NCBI GenBank assembly: GCA_041494245.1
Contig: JBGQAK010000006.1
Span: forward strand, 162,219 to 226,218
Origin: RBG-13-68-16 sp041494245
GTDB lineage: Bacteria > Acidobacteriota > Thermoanaerobaculia > Thermoanaerobaculales > Thermoanaerobaculaceae
Reading direction: 5' to 3'
Length of the DNA: 64,000 bases
Both the position numbers and the translations under genes were made by a program. Below the pieces are notes generated by a model. It did not search any database. It worked only from the letters and a program-made list of their open reading frames with translations, and was not told where the DNA came from. Positions 50,630-62,253 of this stretch are shown here, one piece after another. How positions within the stretch are numbered: the stretch's first letter is position 1; each line of letters begins with the position of its first letter.

Positions 50630-51595
50630 TCAGGGCAGCAGGACGGTGGAGCCGGTCGTCCTGCGCGCCTCGAGGTCGCGGTGCGCCCGCGCCGCCTCGG
50701 CGAGCGGGTAGCTCTGGTTAATTTCGATCCGCACCACGCCCGACCGGACAACATCGAAGAGCTCGTTCGCCGTGGCGAGCAGGTCGTCACGGCAGGCGGT
50801 GTACGTCATCAGCGTCGGCCGGGTCAGGAACAGCGAGCCCTTGGCCGAAAGCACCGCCGGCGCGAACGGCGCCACTGGCCCCGAGCTGTTGCCGTAGGAC
50901 ACCATCATTCCGAGCGGCTGCAGGCAGTCCAACGACCCGTCCCAGCTGTCCTTGCCTATCGAGTCGTAGACGACCCGCACACCGCGCCCGCCGGTCAGCT
51001 CCTTGACCCTGGTAACGAAGCTCTCGCGACTGGTGACGATAAGGTGGTCGCACCCATGCGATCGTGCGACCGCCGCCTTTTCGTCGGTCGAGACCGTTCC
51101 GATGACCGTCGCCCCCAGGTGTTTCGCCCACTGGCAGAGGATCAGCCCGACACCGCCGGCGGCGGCGTGCACCAGGACCACGTTCCCGGCGGCGACCGGG
51201 CACGTGCGGCGGAGGAGGTACTGCGCGGTCATCCCCTTGAGCATCATCGCCGCGGCCGCACGCTCGTCGATCTCACCCGGTAGGGGCACCAGGCGGTCGG
51301 CGCGGATCACGCGCGCCTGGGCGTACGCACCGGGCACGCCCGCATAGGCCACACGGTCTCCGGGCTTCACCTCCCGCACGCCAGGTCCCACCTCCTCCAC
51401 GACGCCAGCCGCCTCCGATCCCAGTACCGCGGGAAGCGCGAGAGGGTAGAGGCCTGAGCGGTGGTAGGTGTCGAGGAAATTGAGGCCCACGGCGGTCTGC
51501 CGCAGGCGCGCCTCGCCGGGGCCCGCGCGTCCGACCTCGATCTCCTCCCAGCGCAGGACCTCCGGACCGCCGGCTTCGTAAATACGGATCGCCAT
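50630..51595 (-). CDS. NADPH:quinone oxidoreductase (zeta-crystallin-like MDR)
   Basis: This 321-residue medium-chain reductase lacks the zinc cysteines. GVGLNFLDTYHRSGLYPLAL, GSEAAGVVEEVGPGV, VLVHAAAGGVGLILCQWAKH (NADPH Rossmann) and VVYDSIGKDSWDGSLDCLQP match Qor. It reduces quinones by one-electron transfer. Several ATGs cluster at the start; 51595 fits the family best. It ends five bases from the convergent DUF362 gene. Confidence 0.88.
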   Translation of the reverse strand: MAIRIYEAGGPEVLRWEEIEVGRAGPGEARLRQTAVGLNFLDTYHRSGLYPLALPAVLGSEAAGVVEEVGPGVREVKPGDRVAYAGVPGAYAQARVIRADRLVPLPGEIDERAAAAMMLKGMTAQYLLRRTCPVAAGNVVLVHAAAGGVGLILCQWAKHLGATVIGTVSTDEKAAVARSHGCDHLIVTSRESFVTRVKELTGGRGVRVVYDSIGKDSWDGSLDCLQPLGMMVSYGNSSGPVAPFAPAVLSAKGSLFLTRPTLMTYTACRDDLLATANELFDVVRSGVVRIEINQSYPLAEAARAHRDLEARRTTGSTVLLP

Positions 51596-51671
51596 CGTCA
51601 TGAGCGTCACCTCACACGCGGGTCAACACCACCAACTCGCGCCCGCGTTCCCGCGATGCGGTACCGTCTCT

Positions 51672-52574
51672 TCACGCCGGCGGCAGCGGGCCCGCCACCC
51701 GAAGCGCGCCGGGCAAAACCGTGAACGTTGTGCGCCCCGAAGGGTAGGTCTCCCCGTCCACGTCGAACACTGGCAGCGGCGCCAGCGGTTCGAGGCGCAC
51801 CTCGCGGGCCCGCGTGTGGCGCACCGGACGCGCCCCCATGTGCCGCCCGAGGTAGACCTGGGGCAACCGCCAGAGCAGCTCCAGTCCGGCCACCTCCCCC
51901 ACCAACACCAGGTCGAAGAGCCCATCGGTTACGCTCGCCTGGGGAGCGATGCGCATCCCCTTGCCGAAGGTAGTGCCGTTGGCCACCGCCAGTAGGAAGA
52001 GCGGCCCCTCGTAGAACGGCGCCCCGTCAGCCTCGACCCGCACCGGGATGCAAACGTAGCGCCACAGCGCCGCGAGCGTGGCGCGCAGGAACGCCGTGCG
52101 CCCCCGCGCCGGCATCGCGTTGACCGCCTCGTCGACGAGGCCGCCGATCCCCGCCGAGGCGATGTTGATGAAGAAGAAGCTCCCAGCGCCGGTGTCACAT
52201 CGGCCGGCGTCCATCGCAAGCGGAGGACCGAGCAGCGCTCGTCGCATCGCCTCGTGCGGGTCGCGCGGGATGCGCAGGACGCGGGCGAGGTCGCTGCCGG
52301 TGCCCGCCGGCAGCACGCCGAGGGTGACGCGAGCCCCGAGGCCGAGGATCGCGTTCGCCACCAGGTGCGCGGTGCCGTCTCCGCCCACCGCCACCACGCG
52401 CCCGCACCCTGCATCCAGTGCCGCCCCCACCGCCCGGCGCGAGGCCTCGGCACCTGCGGGGCTCTCGATCCGGATGGGCGCCAGCGCCTCGGCCGAACGC
52501 CGCAACTTCTCCCAGAACGGGCCGGCGCGGCGCCCTCCCGCCGCCGGGTTCACCAGGACGAGGGTGCCACTCAC
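51672..52574 (-). CDS. Diacylglycerol/lipid kinase, YegS type
   Basis: The 300-residue protein has the DAGK catalytic set: LVLVNPAAGG at the start, VVAVGGDGTAHLVANAILG, LGVLPAGTGSDLARVLRIP and FINIASAGIGGLVDEAVN. It transfers phosphate from ATP to diacylglycerol, ceramide or phosphatidylglycerol-type lipids. The GTG start overlaps the glpD stop (GTGA). It is the last gene of a three-gene glycerolipid operon. Confidence 0.88.
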   Translation of the reverse strand: MSGTLVLVNPAAGGRRAGPFWEKLRRSAEALAPIRIESPAGAEASRRAVGAALDAGCGRVVAVGGDGTAHLVANAILGLGARVTLGVLPAGTGSDLARVLRIPRDPHEAMRRALLGPPLAMDAGRCDTGAGSFFFINIASAGIGGLVDEAVNAMPARGRTAFLRATLAALWRYVCIPVRVEADGAPFYEGPLFLLAVANGTTFGKGMRIAPQASVTDGLFDLVLVGEVAGLELLWRLPQVYLGRHMGARPVRHTRAREVRLEPLAPLPVFDVDGETYPSGRTTFTVLPGALRVAGPLPPA

Positions 52575-54187
52575 GAGTCCTCCGGCGGTAGCCAGTTCAC
52601 CACCGCCCGCTCGAGGCGGGCGAGCTCGGCGTTCCAGCGCGCGACCGTCCAACCAGCCGTCCGGCGGAGGAGGGGACGGAGCTTCGGCGCCAGCTCCAGG
52701 CACAGGCGCGGCTGCCACATCCCCAGGCGCACGCGCCGCAGCAGCAGGTCCTCCAGGTGCACGACGCCGCCGAAGCGCAGATGCCAGAGCAGCTCCGCCG
52801 CGCAGAGGTCGAGCCCCTCGGCCACCGGCGCGAGCGCCTCCGGCTCCGCCGAGACCGCGGCCGGGAGCGCCAGCGCGCCCAGCCGCCGCACCAACCCGCG
52901 GGCGATCTCCTCCGCGACACCCTGCCCGCGGAGGGAACCCACGAGCTCGACCGGGTTTCCCCGCCACGGGAGTGCCACGGCGTCGGTGCGCGGCGGGACG
53001 AACGCCTCCTGCCGCTCCTCGGGGAGCAGCTTCACCGCGGCGTTCACGACCTTCTCGGCGGTGGCGCGGAAGGTGGTGAGCTTGCCGCCCGCCGTGGAGA
53101 CGAGGCCTCGTTCCTGCCAGACCGCCTCCTCGCGCGAGGCATCCGATGGGGTCTCGGCGTGGCTCGAGAGCACCGGGCGCACGCCGGCGAATGCGCCGCT
53201 CACGTCGCGCGCCGAGAGCCGGGCGGCCGGGAAGGCGTGCTGCGCGAAGCGCAAGAGATAGGCGACCTCCTCCGCGCTCGGCCGGGGGTCCTCGAGGGGC
53301 CCGGAGTGGAAGAGATCGGTGGTGCCGACCAGCGTCCCCTCCGGGTGCGGCACCGAGAACACCGGCCGGCCGTCGCTCGGCGCGAGCGCCGTCACCGCGA
53401 GGTCGAGGGAGAGGCGGTGGCGCGGGAACAGGAGGTGGGAACCGCGCGAGGGGCGCAGGTGCGACCTGCCCGCCCCGGCCATGGCGCGCACCTCGTCGGC
53501 CCAGACGCCGGTCGCGTTGACAACGACGCCAGCTCGCACCTCGCAGGTCGAGCCGCTCTCGAGGTCGCGCACCACCGCGCCGGCGACGCGGCCATCCCCG
53601 TCACGGAACAGCTCCTCGACCGGCGAATAGTTCAACGCGGTCCCTCCCGCGAGTACCCCCGCCGCCACCACGGCCAGGACGAGGCGCGCATCGTCGGCCA
53701 CCGCGTCGTCGTAGAGCAGTCCGAACTCCAACCCTCCCTTTGCCAACTCGGGCACCAGCGCCCTCGCCTCCGCCGCGTCCACCTTCTCGTGGCGGTGGCG
53801 CACCGGCGTGAGGTGGTCGTACATGGCGAGCCCCAGGTCCACTTGCCACCCCGGAGTGGCGTCGTGCTCGTACGACGGGTAGAGGAAGCGCACGGGCCAG
53901 ACGAGGTGTGGGTTGGAGAGCGCCAGCAGGTCGCGCTCCCGGCACGCGGTGCGGGTGATGCGCAGCTGCATCCGCCTCAGGTAGCGCAGTCCGCCGTGGA
54001 TGAGCTTGGAGGAGCGCGAGGAGGTCCCGCAGGCAAAGTCGCCGCGCTCCACCAGCGCGACCTCGAGGCCGCGCAGCGCCGCGTCGTGCATCACCCCCGC
54101 CCCGGTGATCCCGCCCCCGATCACCAGCATATCCAGGGGCTCCATGAGGCGCTGCCACGCCCGCTCGCGCCACCCCAGGGCGAACAT
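52571..54187 (-). CDS. glpD: FAD-dependent glycerol-3-phosphate dehydrogenase
   Basis: The 538-residue flavoprotein has DMLVIGGGITGAGVMHDAAL, LVERGDFACGTSSRSSKLIH, GGLRYLRRMQ, VVNATGVWADEVRAMAG and AGVRPVLSSHAETPSD, with a C-terminal helical domain, matching GlpD. It oxidises sn-glycerol-3-phosphate to dihydroxyacetone phosphate at the inner membrane and reduces quinone. Its ATG overlaps the stop of the upstream AGPS-like gene. No glycerol kinase is present. Confidence 0.92.
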   Translation of the reverse strand: MFALGWRERAWQRLMEPLDMLVIGGGITGAGVMHDAALRGLEVALVERGDFACGTSSRSSKLIHGGLRYLRRMQLRITRTACRERDLLALSNPHLVWPVRFLYPSYEHDATPGWQVDLGLAMYDHLTPVRHRHEKVDAAEARALVPELAKGGLEFGLLYDDAVADDARLVLAVVAAGVLAGGTALNYSPVEELFRDGDGRVAGAVVRDLESGSTCEVRAGVVVNATGVWADEVRAMAGAGRSHLRPSRGSHLLFPRHRLSLDLAVTALAPSDGRPVFSVPHPEGTLVGTTDLFHSGPLEDPRPSAEEVAYLLRFAQHAFPAARLSARDVSGAFAGVRPVLSSHAETPSDASREEAVWQERGLVSTAGGKLTTFRATAEKVVNAAVKLLPEERQEAFVPPRTDAVALPWRGNPVELVGSLRGQGVAEEIARGLVRRLGALALPAAVSAEPEALAPVAEGLDLCAAELLWHLRFGGVVHLEDLLLRRVRLGMWQPRLCLELAPKLRPLLRRTAGWTVARWNAELARLERAVVNWLPPEDS

Positions 54188-55794
54188 CAGCGCTCCTCCG
54201 GAAGCAGCACACCGGGGTTGAGCACGCCCGTCGGGTCGAGCTCGTGCGAGAGCGCGCGCAGCGCCGCCACGCCCTCGCGCCCGATCTCGCGCTCCAGGTA
54301 GGGGGCGTGCATTTTGCCCACCCCGTGGTGGTGCGAGACCGTGCCGCCGGCCGAGAGCAGCGCCTCGGTGGCGGCGGCCTTGAGGGCGCTCCACTGGTCG
54401 ACCTCGTGCCCGCGGCGCAGCGGCCAAAGGAAGGTGAAGTAGAGCGCGGCGCCGTCGGGGTAGGCGTGCGAGAGGTGGCAGAGCACCGCCACCCGGAACC
54501 CCTGCCCCCCGGCAGCGCGCTGCATGGACTCGCGCACCGCGCCGTAGAGGGCACCGAGCGATCCCCACGGAGCAGCGGTCTCCAACGTGTCCGTACCCCA
54601 CCCCGCGGAGAGCAGCTCGTCCCGCAGGTACGGGTGGCGGAAGCGCTCCGCCCGCCACCGGCGCCACCCCGAGCGCCCAAGGGCGAGGCCGCCCGCCTCG
54701 CGCCAAAGCTGCGCGGCGGCGTTGCGGGCGAGCGTCACCTCCTGCGCACCTCCCGCCCACCCCAGCAGGAGCAGGCACCCCCGACGGTAGCGGCGAAGGC
54801 CGAAGAGGGCGCGGGAGGCGCGCGCCGCGAGCGGGGAGAGCCGGGTCAGCGACATCGCGAAGTCGGTCTCGTCCGGGTCGGAGAGGCGCAGGACCTCCAC
54901 GGGGACCCCTGCCTGCAGGAGCGCGCGGCCGAGCTCGGTGCCCGCACCCCACCCCGGCATCAGCACCGCTACCCCGTCCTCCATCTCGGGGAACGGCCGC
55001 ACCCGCAGCGTGGCCTCGGTGATCACGCCGAAGCGCCCTTCGCTCCCGACGAACAGCCGGCGCAACTCCGGCCCGGCCGCCGACGCGGGCTGCGCGGCCA
55101 GTCGCCAGAGTCCCCGCTCGGTTGCGAGCTCGAGCCCAGCGACCAGATCCTCGATCTTGCCGATCCCGGTGGAACGCTGACCCGCCGAGCGCGCCGCCAC
55201 CCACCCGCCCACGCTGGAGAGCTCGAACGACTGCGGCTCGTGCCCCAGGCGAAGGCCGTTCGGGGCGAGGGCCGTCTCCACTTCGGGGCCGAGGGTGCCC
55301 GCACGGAAGCTCGCCAATCGAGATGTCGCATCAATAAAGACGAGCCCCCGCAGCCGCTCGAGGGCCAGCACGACCGTGGGGCGGGTGTCGCGGCGGAGCG
55401 TGACGCCGCCCACCACGCTGGTCCCCCCGCCGCGCGGGACCACCACAATCCCCTCCGAGGAGGCGACCCGCAGCACGTGCACGACCTGCTCGGCACTCTC
55501 CGGGAAGCACACCGCGTCGGGGAACGCCGCGATCTCGCCGGTGCGCAGCGCGACGAGGTCGGCAAACGCCTGCCCGCACGCGTGGCGCAGCCGGGTGCCG
55601 GGGTCCACTGCGGTCGCCACACGAAAGGGGGGCAGAGAGCGCGCCAGCGGCACCGCGATCTCGCCCTCGCCCACGACCGGCAGGGGGTCGCCCGCCCCGA
55701 CCGCGCCCGCGAGCCACGCTCGCGCGGCCTCCGGCACGCGGAAGCCCTCGCCCGCGAAACCCCACCCGTTCCAGCGACGCTCGCGCCCGGGCAT
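54187..55794 (-). CDS. FAD-linked oxidase, alkyldihydroxyacetonephosphate synthase-like
   Basis: The 535-residue protein is a VAO/PCMH flavoprotein. The FAD domain has PDAVCFPESAEQVVHVLRVA, VVVPRGGGTSVVGGV and GWVAARSAGQRSTGIGKIED, followed by LFVGSEGRFGVITEATLRVR. The C-terminus has VSHHHGVGKMHAPYLEREIG and LDPTGVLNPGVLLPEE. The histidine run and the N-terminal WNGWG region are those of AGPS, which replaces the acyl group of acyl-DHAP with a fatty alcohol to make an ether lipid precursor. First gene of the operon with glpD and a lipid kinase. A related glycolate-oxidase-like role is possible. Confidence 0.8.
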   Translation of the reverse strand: MPGRERRWNGWGFAGEGFRVPEAARAWLAGAVGAGDPLPVVGEGEIAVPLARSLPPFRVATAVDPGTRLRHACGQAFADLVALRTGEIAAFPDAVCFPESAEQVVHVLRVASSEGIVVVPRGGGTSVVGGVTLRRDTRPTVVLALERLRGLVFIDATSRLASFRAGTLGPEVETALAPNGLRLGHEPQSFELSSVGGWVAARSAGQRSTGIGKIEDLVAGLELATERGLWRLAAQPASAAGPELRRLFVGSEGRFGVITEATLRVRPFPEMEDGVAVLMPGWGAGTELGRALLQAGVPVEVLRLSDPDETDFAMSLTRLSPLAARASRALFGLRRYRRGCLLLLGWAGGAQEVTLARNAAAQLWREAGGLALGRSGWRRWRAERFRHPYLRDELLSAGWGTDTLETAAPWGSLGALYGAVRESMQRAAGGQGFRVAVLCHLSHAYPDGAALYFTFLWPLRRGHEVDQWSALKAAATEALLSAGGTVSHHHGVGKMHAPYLEREIGREGVAALRALSHELDPTGVLNPGVLLPEER

Positions 55795-55901
55795 CTCCCG
55801 TGATGCTAGCGCAAAAGAGGGCGACCGGGGCCGGTACAACAATCCAACGACGGCTCGCCCCGCCGCAGGGCGGGGCGAGCGACGGCGATAAGTCTCATGG
55901 G

Positions 55902-58900
55902 TTATTTGGTCTTGGCGGGATCCGGGGGACGCGGGGGGAGCTGCATTGGCTTGTCCTTGATCGCCTTCATGACCTCCGCCACGCCGCACTCCAGCTGTGG
56001 GTCCTTCCCCTGCGCCACCGAGGCCGGGTCGTTTTCCACCACGATGTCGGGGTTCACACCATGCCCCTCGATGATCCACTTCCCGTCCACCGAGCCCATC
56101 CCGCCCTGCGGGACGAACGCCTGCCCGCCATCGAGCAGCGGGCCACGCCCGGAGATCCCCACCACCCCACCCCACGTGCGTTTGCCGATCAACGGCCCCA
56201 GTCCCGCCTGGCGGAACATGTACGGGAAGATGTCGCCATCGGAGGCCGAGGTCTCGTTGATCAGGCACACCATGTGCCCGTAGAACACCGTGCCGGGATA
56301 CGTCCCGGTGTCTTCGCGCAAGCTGGAAAACGTCGTGCCCAGCAGCTTGCGGTTCAGCCGTTCGATGATCTGTTGCGAGACGCTCCCGCCGCCGTTGGCG
56401 CGCACGTCCACGATCAACCCTACTTTGCGGATCTGCGGGTAGTACCACTTGATGAACTCGGCGATGCCGGGTGCGCCCATGTCGGGGATGTGGAGGTAGC
56501 CGACCCGCCCGTCGGTCATCTTCGCCACCTTCTCGCGGTTGCCGTTGACCCAGTCCAGGTAGATGAGCGAAGCCTCGGAGAAGATCGGCTTGTAGGTGAC
56601 CCTGCGCGCGCCATCCATCGTGGGCGTGCTGTTGAGCGTCAGCGTCACCGGGTCCTTCTTGTTCTTGAGCAGCCGGTAGACGTTCTCGCCGCCTTTGAGA
56701 TCCGCGCCGTCGATCGCCAAAACGTAGTCGCCGACCCTCGCGTCCACACCGACCTCGGTGAGCGGCGCACGGTACAGCTCCTCCTCGTTCTGGCCCTGGA
56801 AGATCCTCACGATACGGTAGCGTCCCGCCTTCTCATCGAGCTCGAAGCGGGCACCGGGCAGGCCGACTCTCGGGCGCTCGGGGGCTTCGTAGTCGCCGCC
56901 CTCGATGTACGTGTGTCCCACGTTCAACTCGGACACCATCTCGCCCAGCACGTAGGTGAGGTCCGCGCGGTGGCCGACGTACGGCAGCAGCGTCGCGTAC
57001 TGGTCGTGGAGCGCCTTCCAGTCGTAGCCGTGCATGTTGCGCACGTAGAAGAAGTCGCGGTAACGCCGCCAGACCTCGTTGAAGATCTCCGCCCACTCCT
57101 GGGCGGGCACGCGGTCCACGTACATGTCCTTGGTCGACACGGTCTTCTTGTCCTTGGCCTTGGGCTTCGCGTCGTAGAGGTTGTAGCTTTTGGCCTGCTG
57201 CACCAGAACCTTGGAGCCATCCGCCGAGAGCGCGTAGTCGGGGGCGTCCTCGACGAGGACGCTCGCCTCGCGATCCTTCATGGCGAAGATCATGATGGCG
57301 GGCTTGCCGTACGACTCGCGCCCGTTGAACGCAGAGCCCCGGCGCACGTAAAGCACGTACCCCTTGACGGCTGAAACGTCTTCGTAGTTGTCAGCCTCGA
57401 CCGGCACCCGCGAGACCCGCGCGGCGAGTCCCTCGAAGTCGATTCTGAGCGGCTCGTCTTTCTTTTCGGGTCTGCCCTCCTTCGGCTTCTCCTTCTCGGC
57501 CGGGGCGGCCTTTTCCTTATCCGCCCTCTCCTCGTCCTTCTTCATCTCACCGATGGTGATCTCGTCGCTCTCCGGCCCGAACGGGTTCTTTGACTCCTTG
57601 CGCAGCGCGAGCGCGAAGATGCCGGTGGTGCGGGTGGCCGCGTAGTTGAACTCCTTGCGGCTGATCATGGGGCCGTACTCCCGGTCCGAGAGGAAGAAGA
57701 GATAGTTGCCTTCGGGGTCCCACGCGGGTCCGCGGCTGTTGAAGTACTCGTCGGTGACCTGGTGGAGCTGGCCGTCGGCCACGCTCCAGATGTAGAGCGA
57801 GCGGAAACCGTTCGGGTTGGACAGGGAGAACGCCAGGAAGCTACCCCTGGGCGACCACGTGTAGTCCTCCAGCAGCCCGCGCGTCTCGCGCGCCACCTGC
57901 ACGAGCTTCTTGTCGCCGACGCCGACGACGTAGAGCTTGCCGTCCTTGTCCGAGAACGCGATGCGGCTGCCGTCGGGGGACCACTCGGGCGCGTACAGCA
58001 TGGCCTTGAGGTCCGTGGTGAGCTGCGCCAGCCCGGCGAGGCCGTCCTGGTTGATGAGCCAGACCTGCTCCTCACCGGTGCGGTCGGAGATGAACGCGAT
58101 CCTGGCGCCATCCGGCGACCAGCGCGCCCACTTGTCGTGGGCGTTCGACGAGTCGGTGAGGTTGCGGGTGGGACCTTTCTCGATCGGCACCGTGAAGACG
58201 TCGCCCCGCGCCACGAAAAGCGCCCTTTCCCCCTTGGGGGCGAGGGCGAACCCCTCGATGTACTTTTCCACCGCGTAGTGCGACGGCCGCATGGCGAGGC
58301 CGTCCGTGGGCACCGTGATGGGGATCTTGCGGTCCTGCCTCGTGGTGATGTCGAAGACCTCCAGCTCCCCGTCCAGCTCGTAGACGATGCGCGTGCCGTG
58401 ATCCGTGGACGGCCAGCGCACGTCCCACTTGGTTGAGTGCGTGAGCTCTTCGGTTTTCTTGCTCGCGAAATCGTACCTGTAGAGGTTGAGCGTGCCGTCG
58501 CGGTCGGACGAGAAGTAGATGGCGTTGCCGATCCACATCGGGTCGCGGTCGGTGCGCGGGTTGTTGGTGATGTTCTCGGACGCCAGCGTCTTGAGGTCGA
58601 TGATCCACAGATCCTCGGCCCAACCACCCTGGTAGCGCTTCCAAGTGCGGAAGTCACGCATCAACGGCGAGTAGACCATCTTCCTCATGTCGGGCGAGAA
58701 GTCCCCGGCGCCCGAGGTGTACATCGGCAGTGCTTTTTCCGGGCCGCCCTCCAGCGCCACCGTGTAGAGCCTGGTGCGCGACTCGCCACCCGCGTCCCGC
58801 AGCGACCGGAAGACGATCGACTTTCCGTCGCGCGTCCAGCCGTACACCTGGTTGTCCCATCCGCCCCGCGGCGGCAGCGGCCCGCACGCCGGGTAGAAGG

Positions 58901-59219
58901 TCAGCTGGCGCGGCACCCCGCCCATCGAGGGGATGACGTAGACCTGCTCGTCGCCGTCGTACTGCCCGGTGAACGCGATCCACCTCCCATCGGGTGAGAA
59001 CTTTGGAAACAGCTCCAGCCCCGGGTGGGTGGTGAGTCGGACGGCGGTCCCGCCCTCGGCCGGCGCCACCCAGAGGTCGCCCGCGTAGCAGAACGCCACC
59101 TTGTCCCCCCAGATGTCCGGAAAACGCAGCAGCTTGGTCTGGGCGCCCCCCGCGGCTGCGGCAAGCACGGCGAATCCTGCCAAGATTAAGGTCAGGCCTC
59201 TCGAGTGACGTGTTCGCAT
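55902..59219 (-). CDS. Tricorn protease homologue (S41 family)
   Basis: The 1105-residue exported protein has a signal peptide, two WD40-like beta-propellers (about 30-560, repeats such as FSPDGRWIAFTG and WSPDGSRIAFSD), a lysine/glutamate-rich linker (about 570-605), a C1 helical region, a PDZ domain and the S41 tail. Catalytic elements are NVGHTYIEGG (histidine) and LINETSASDGDIFPYMFRQA (serine), followed by VDVRANGGGSVSQ and the C-terminal EGHGVNPDI. It cuts peptides made by other proteases. There is no ribosome binding site of note other than GGAGGGAGC. Confidence 0.92.
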   Translation of the reverse strand: MRTRHSRGLTLILAGFAVLAAAAGGAQTKLLRFPDIWGDKVAFCYAGDLWVAPAEGGTAVRLTTHPGLELFPKFSPDGRWIAFTGQYDGDEQVYVIPSMGGVPRQLTFYPACGPLPPRGGWDNQVYGWTRDGKSIVFRSLRDAGGESRTRLYTVALEGGPEKALPMYTSGAGDFSPDMRKMVYSPLMRDFRTWKRYQGGWAEDLWIIDLKTLASENITNNPRTDRDPMWIGNAIYFSSDRDGTLNLYRYDFASKKTEELTHSTKWDVRWPSTDHGTRIVYELDGELEVFDITTRQDRKIPITVPTDGLAMRPSHYAVEKYIEGFALAPKGERALFVARGDVFTVPIEKGPTRNLTDSSNAHDKWARWSPDGARIAFISDRTGEEQVWLINQDGLAGLAQLTTDLKAMLYAPEWSPDGSRIAFSDKDGKLYVVGVGDKKLVQVARETRGLLEDYTWSPRGSFLAFSLSNPNGFRSLYIWSVADGQLHQVTDEYFNSRGPAWDPEGNYLFFLSDREYGPMISRKEFNYAATRTTGIFALALRKESKNPFGPESDEITIGEMKKDEERADKEKAAPAEKEKPKEGRPEKKDEPLRIDFEGLAARVSRVPVEADNYEDVSAVKGYVLYVRRGSAFNGRESYGKPAIMIFAMKDREASVLVEDAPDYALSADGSKVLVQQAKSYNLYDAKPKAKDKKTVSTKDMYVDRVPAQEWAEIFNEVWRRYRDFFYVRNMHGYDWKALHDQYATLLPYVGHRADLTYVLGEMVSELNVGHTYIEGGDYEAPERPRVGLPGARFELDEKAGRYRIVRIFQGQNEEELYRAPLTEVGVDARVGDYVLAIDGADLKGGENVYRLLKNKKDPVTLTLNSTPTMDGARRVTYKPIFSEASLIYLDWVNGNREKVAKMTDGRVGYLHIPDMGAPGIAEFIKWYYPQIRKVGLIVDVRANGGGSVSQQIIERLNRKLLGTTFSSLREDTGTYPGTVFYGHMVCLINETSASDGDIFPYMFRQAGLGPLIGKRTWGGVVGISGRGPLLDGGQAFVPQGGMGSVDGKWIIEGHGVNPDIVVENDPASVAQGKDPQLECGVAEVMKAIKDKPMQLPPRPPDPAKTK

Positions 59220-59289
59220 GCTCCCTCCGTAGCGAGAACTTTACCCCACTGGTGTGGTGTCCGGACGCTGCCCCTGGACGCGCCCGCCG

Positions 59290-59964
59290 TCACGGCAAGG
59301 GCAACACAGCGCGGACGATCCCGAAGAAGTGGCACAGCGAGCCCAGCATGACGAAGATGTGGAAGATCTCGTGAAAGCCGAAGACGTGCGGTACCGGGTC
59401 TGGACGCTTGAACGCGTAGATCACGGCACCGGCGCTGTAGAACCCTCCACCGAGGAAGAACCAGAGCACCCCCTCGAATGGGACGAGGCGGACAAGCGGC
59501 CAGATCGCGACGATCACGAGCCACCCCATGACGAGGTACACCGCCGTCGTGATCCACCGGGGCGCGTCGATGGCGAAGATGGCGAGGAACATGCCACCAA
59601 GGGCCAGCGCCCACACCGCCCCGAACAGCGACCACCCCCACGGGCCACGGAGGGGCACCAGGCAGATCGGCGTGTAGGTGCCGGCGATCAGCAGGAAGAT
59701 CGCCACGTGATCGAGCTGACGGAGCACCCTCTTCGCGCGCTCGGAGACCGGCAAAAGGTGGTAGAGGGAGCTCGCGAGGTACAGCAGGAACAGCGAGATC
59801 CCGTAGACGATGAACGCGGCCAGGTGCCACCACTTGTGGTACACCGCGGCGAGCGTGATGAGCACCGTCGCGCCGATCACGGCGACCACCGCAAAGACGA
59901 GGTGGGTGATCCCCGAAACCGGATCCCAGGGACGCAATCCCTCGGAGCGTTCGACGACGTTCAT
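59290..59964 (-). CDS. Hemolysin III/YqfA-family membrane protein (PAQR)
   Basis: This 224-residue protein has seven hydrophobic segments and the family motifs SGITHLVFAVVAVIGATVLI, SSLYHLLP, LDHVAIFLLIAGTYTPICLV and FGFHEIFHIFVMLGSLCHFF. The conserved histidines and aspartate could bind zinc, as in PAQR receptors and hydrolases. The role in bacteria is unclear. No Shine-Dalgarno precedes the ATG, but TACAAT ends eight bases before it, so the transcript may be leaderless. Confidence 0.85.
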   Translation of the reverse strand: MNVVERSEGLRPWDPVSGITHLVFAVVAVIGATVLITLAAVYHKWWHLAAFIVYGISLFLLYLASSLYHLLPVSERAKRVLRQLDHVAIFLLIAGTYTPICLVPLRGPWGWSLFGAVWALALGGMFLAIFAIDAPRWITTAVYLVMGWLVIVAIWPLVRLVPFEGVLWFFLGGGFYSAGAVIYAFKRPDPVPHVFGFHEIFHIFVMLGSLCHFFGIVRAVLPLP

Positions 59965-60041
59965 GGTCTGGAATTGTACGACTCCGGCCGGCGCTCCGTG
60001 CGCCCGCGTCCTATACTGGCGCGCGAGGAGGGGGCATAGCC

Positions 60042-62102
<2,061 letters not shown>

Positions 62103-62137
62103 TGGTTCCAGGATGGGACTCGCGCGGGCACAACGAC

Positions 62138-62166
62138 TTGCACACGTCTCCGTGCTACGATACGAT
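62138..62166 (+). promoter_or_regulatory. Promoter of the FlhG-like/HTH operon
   Basis: TTGCAC and TACGAT are separated by 17 bases, about 88 bases before the ATG. Confidence 0.55.
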
Positions 62167-62253
62167 GATGAGACTCCGTCACGTCCTCAAGGGGACGCGC
62201 GGGCACGTGGCGCGGCGGCCTGGACACCGCCTCCACACTCCCCCCCGGGCATC

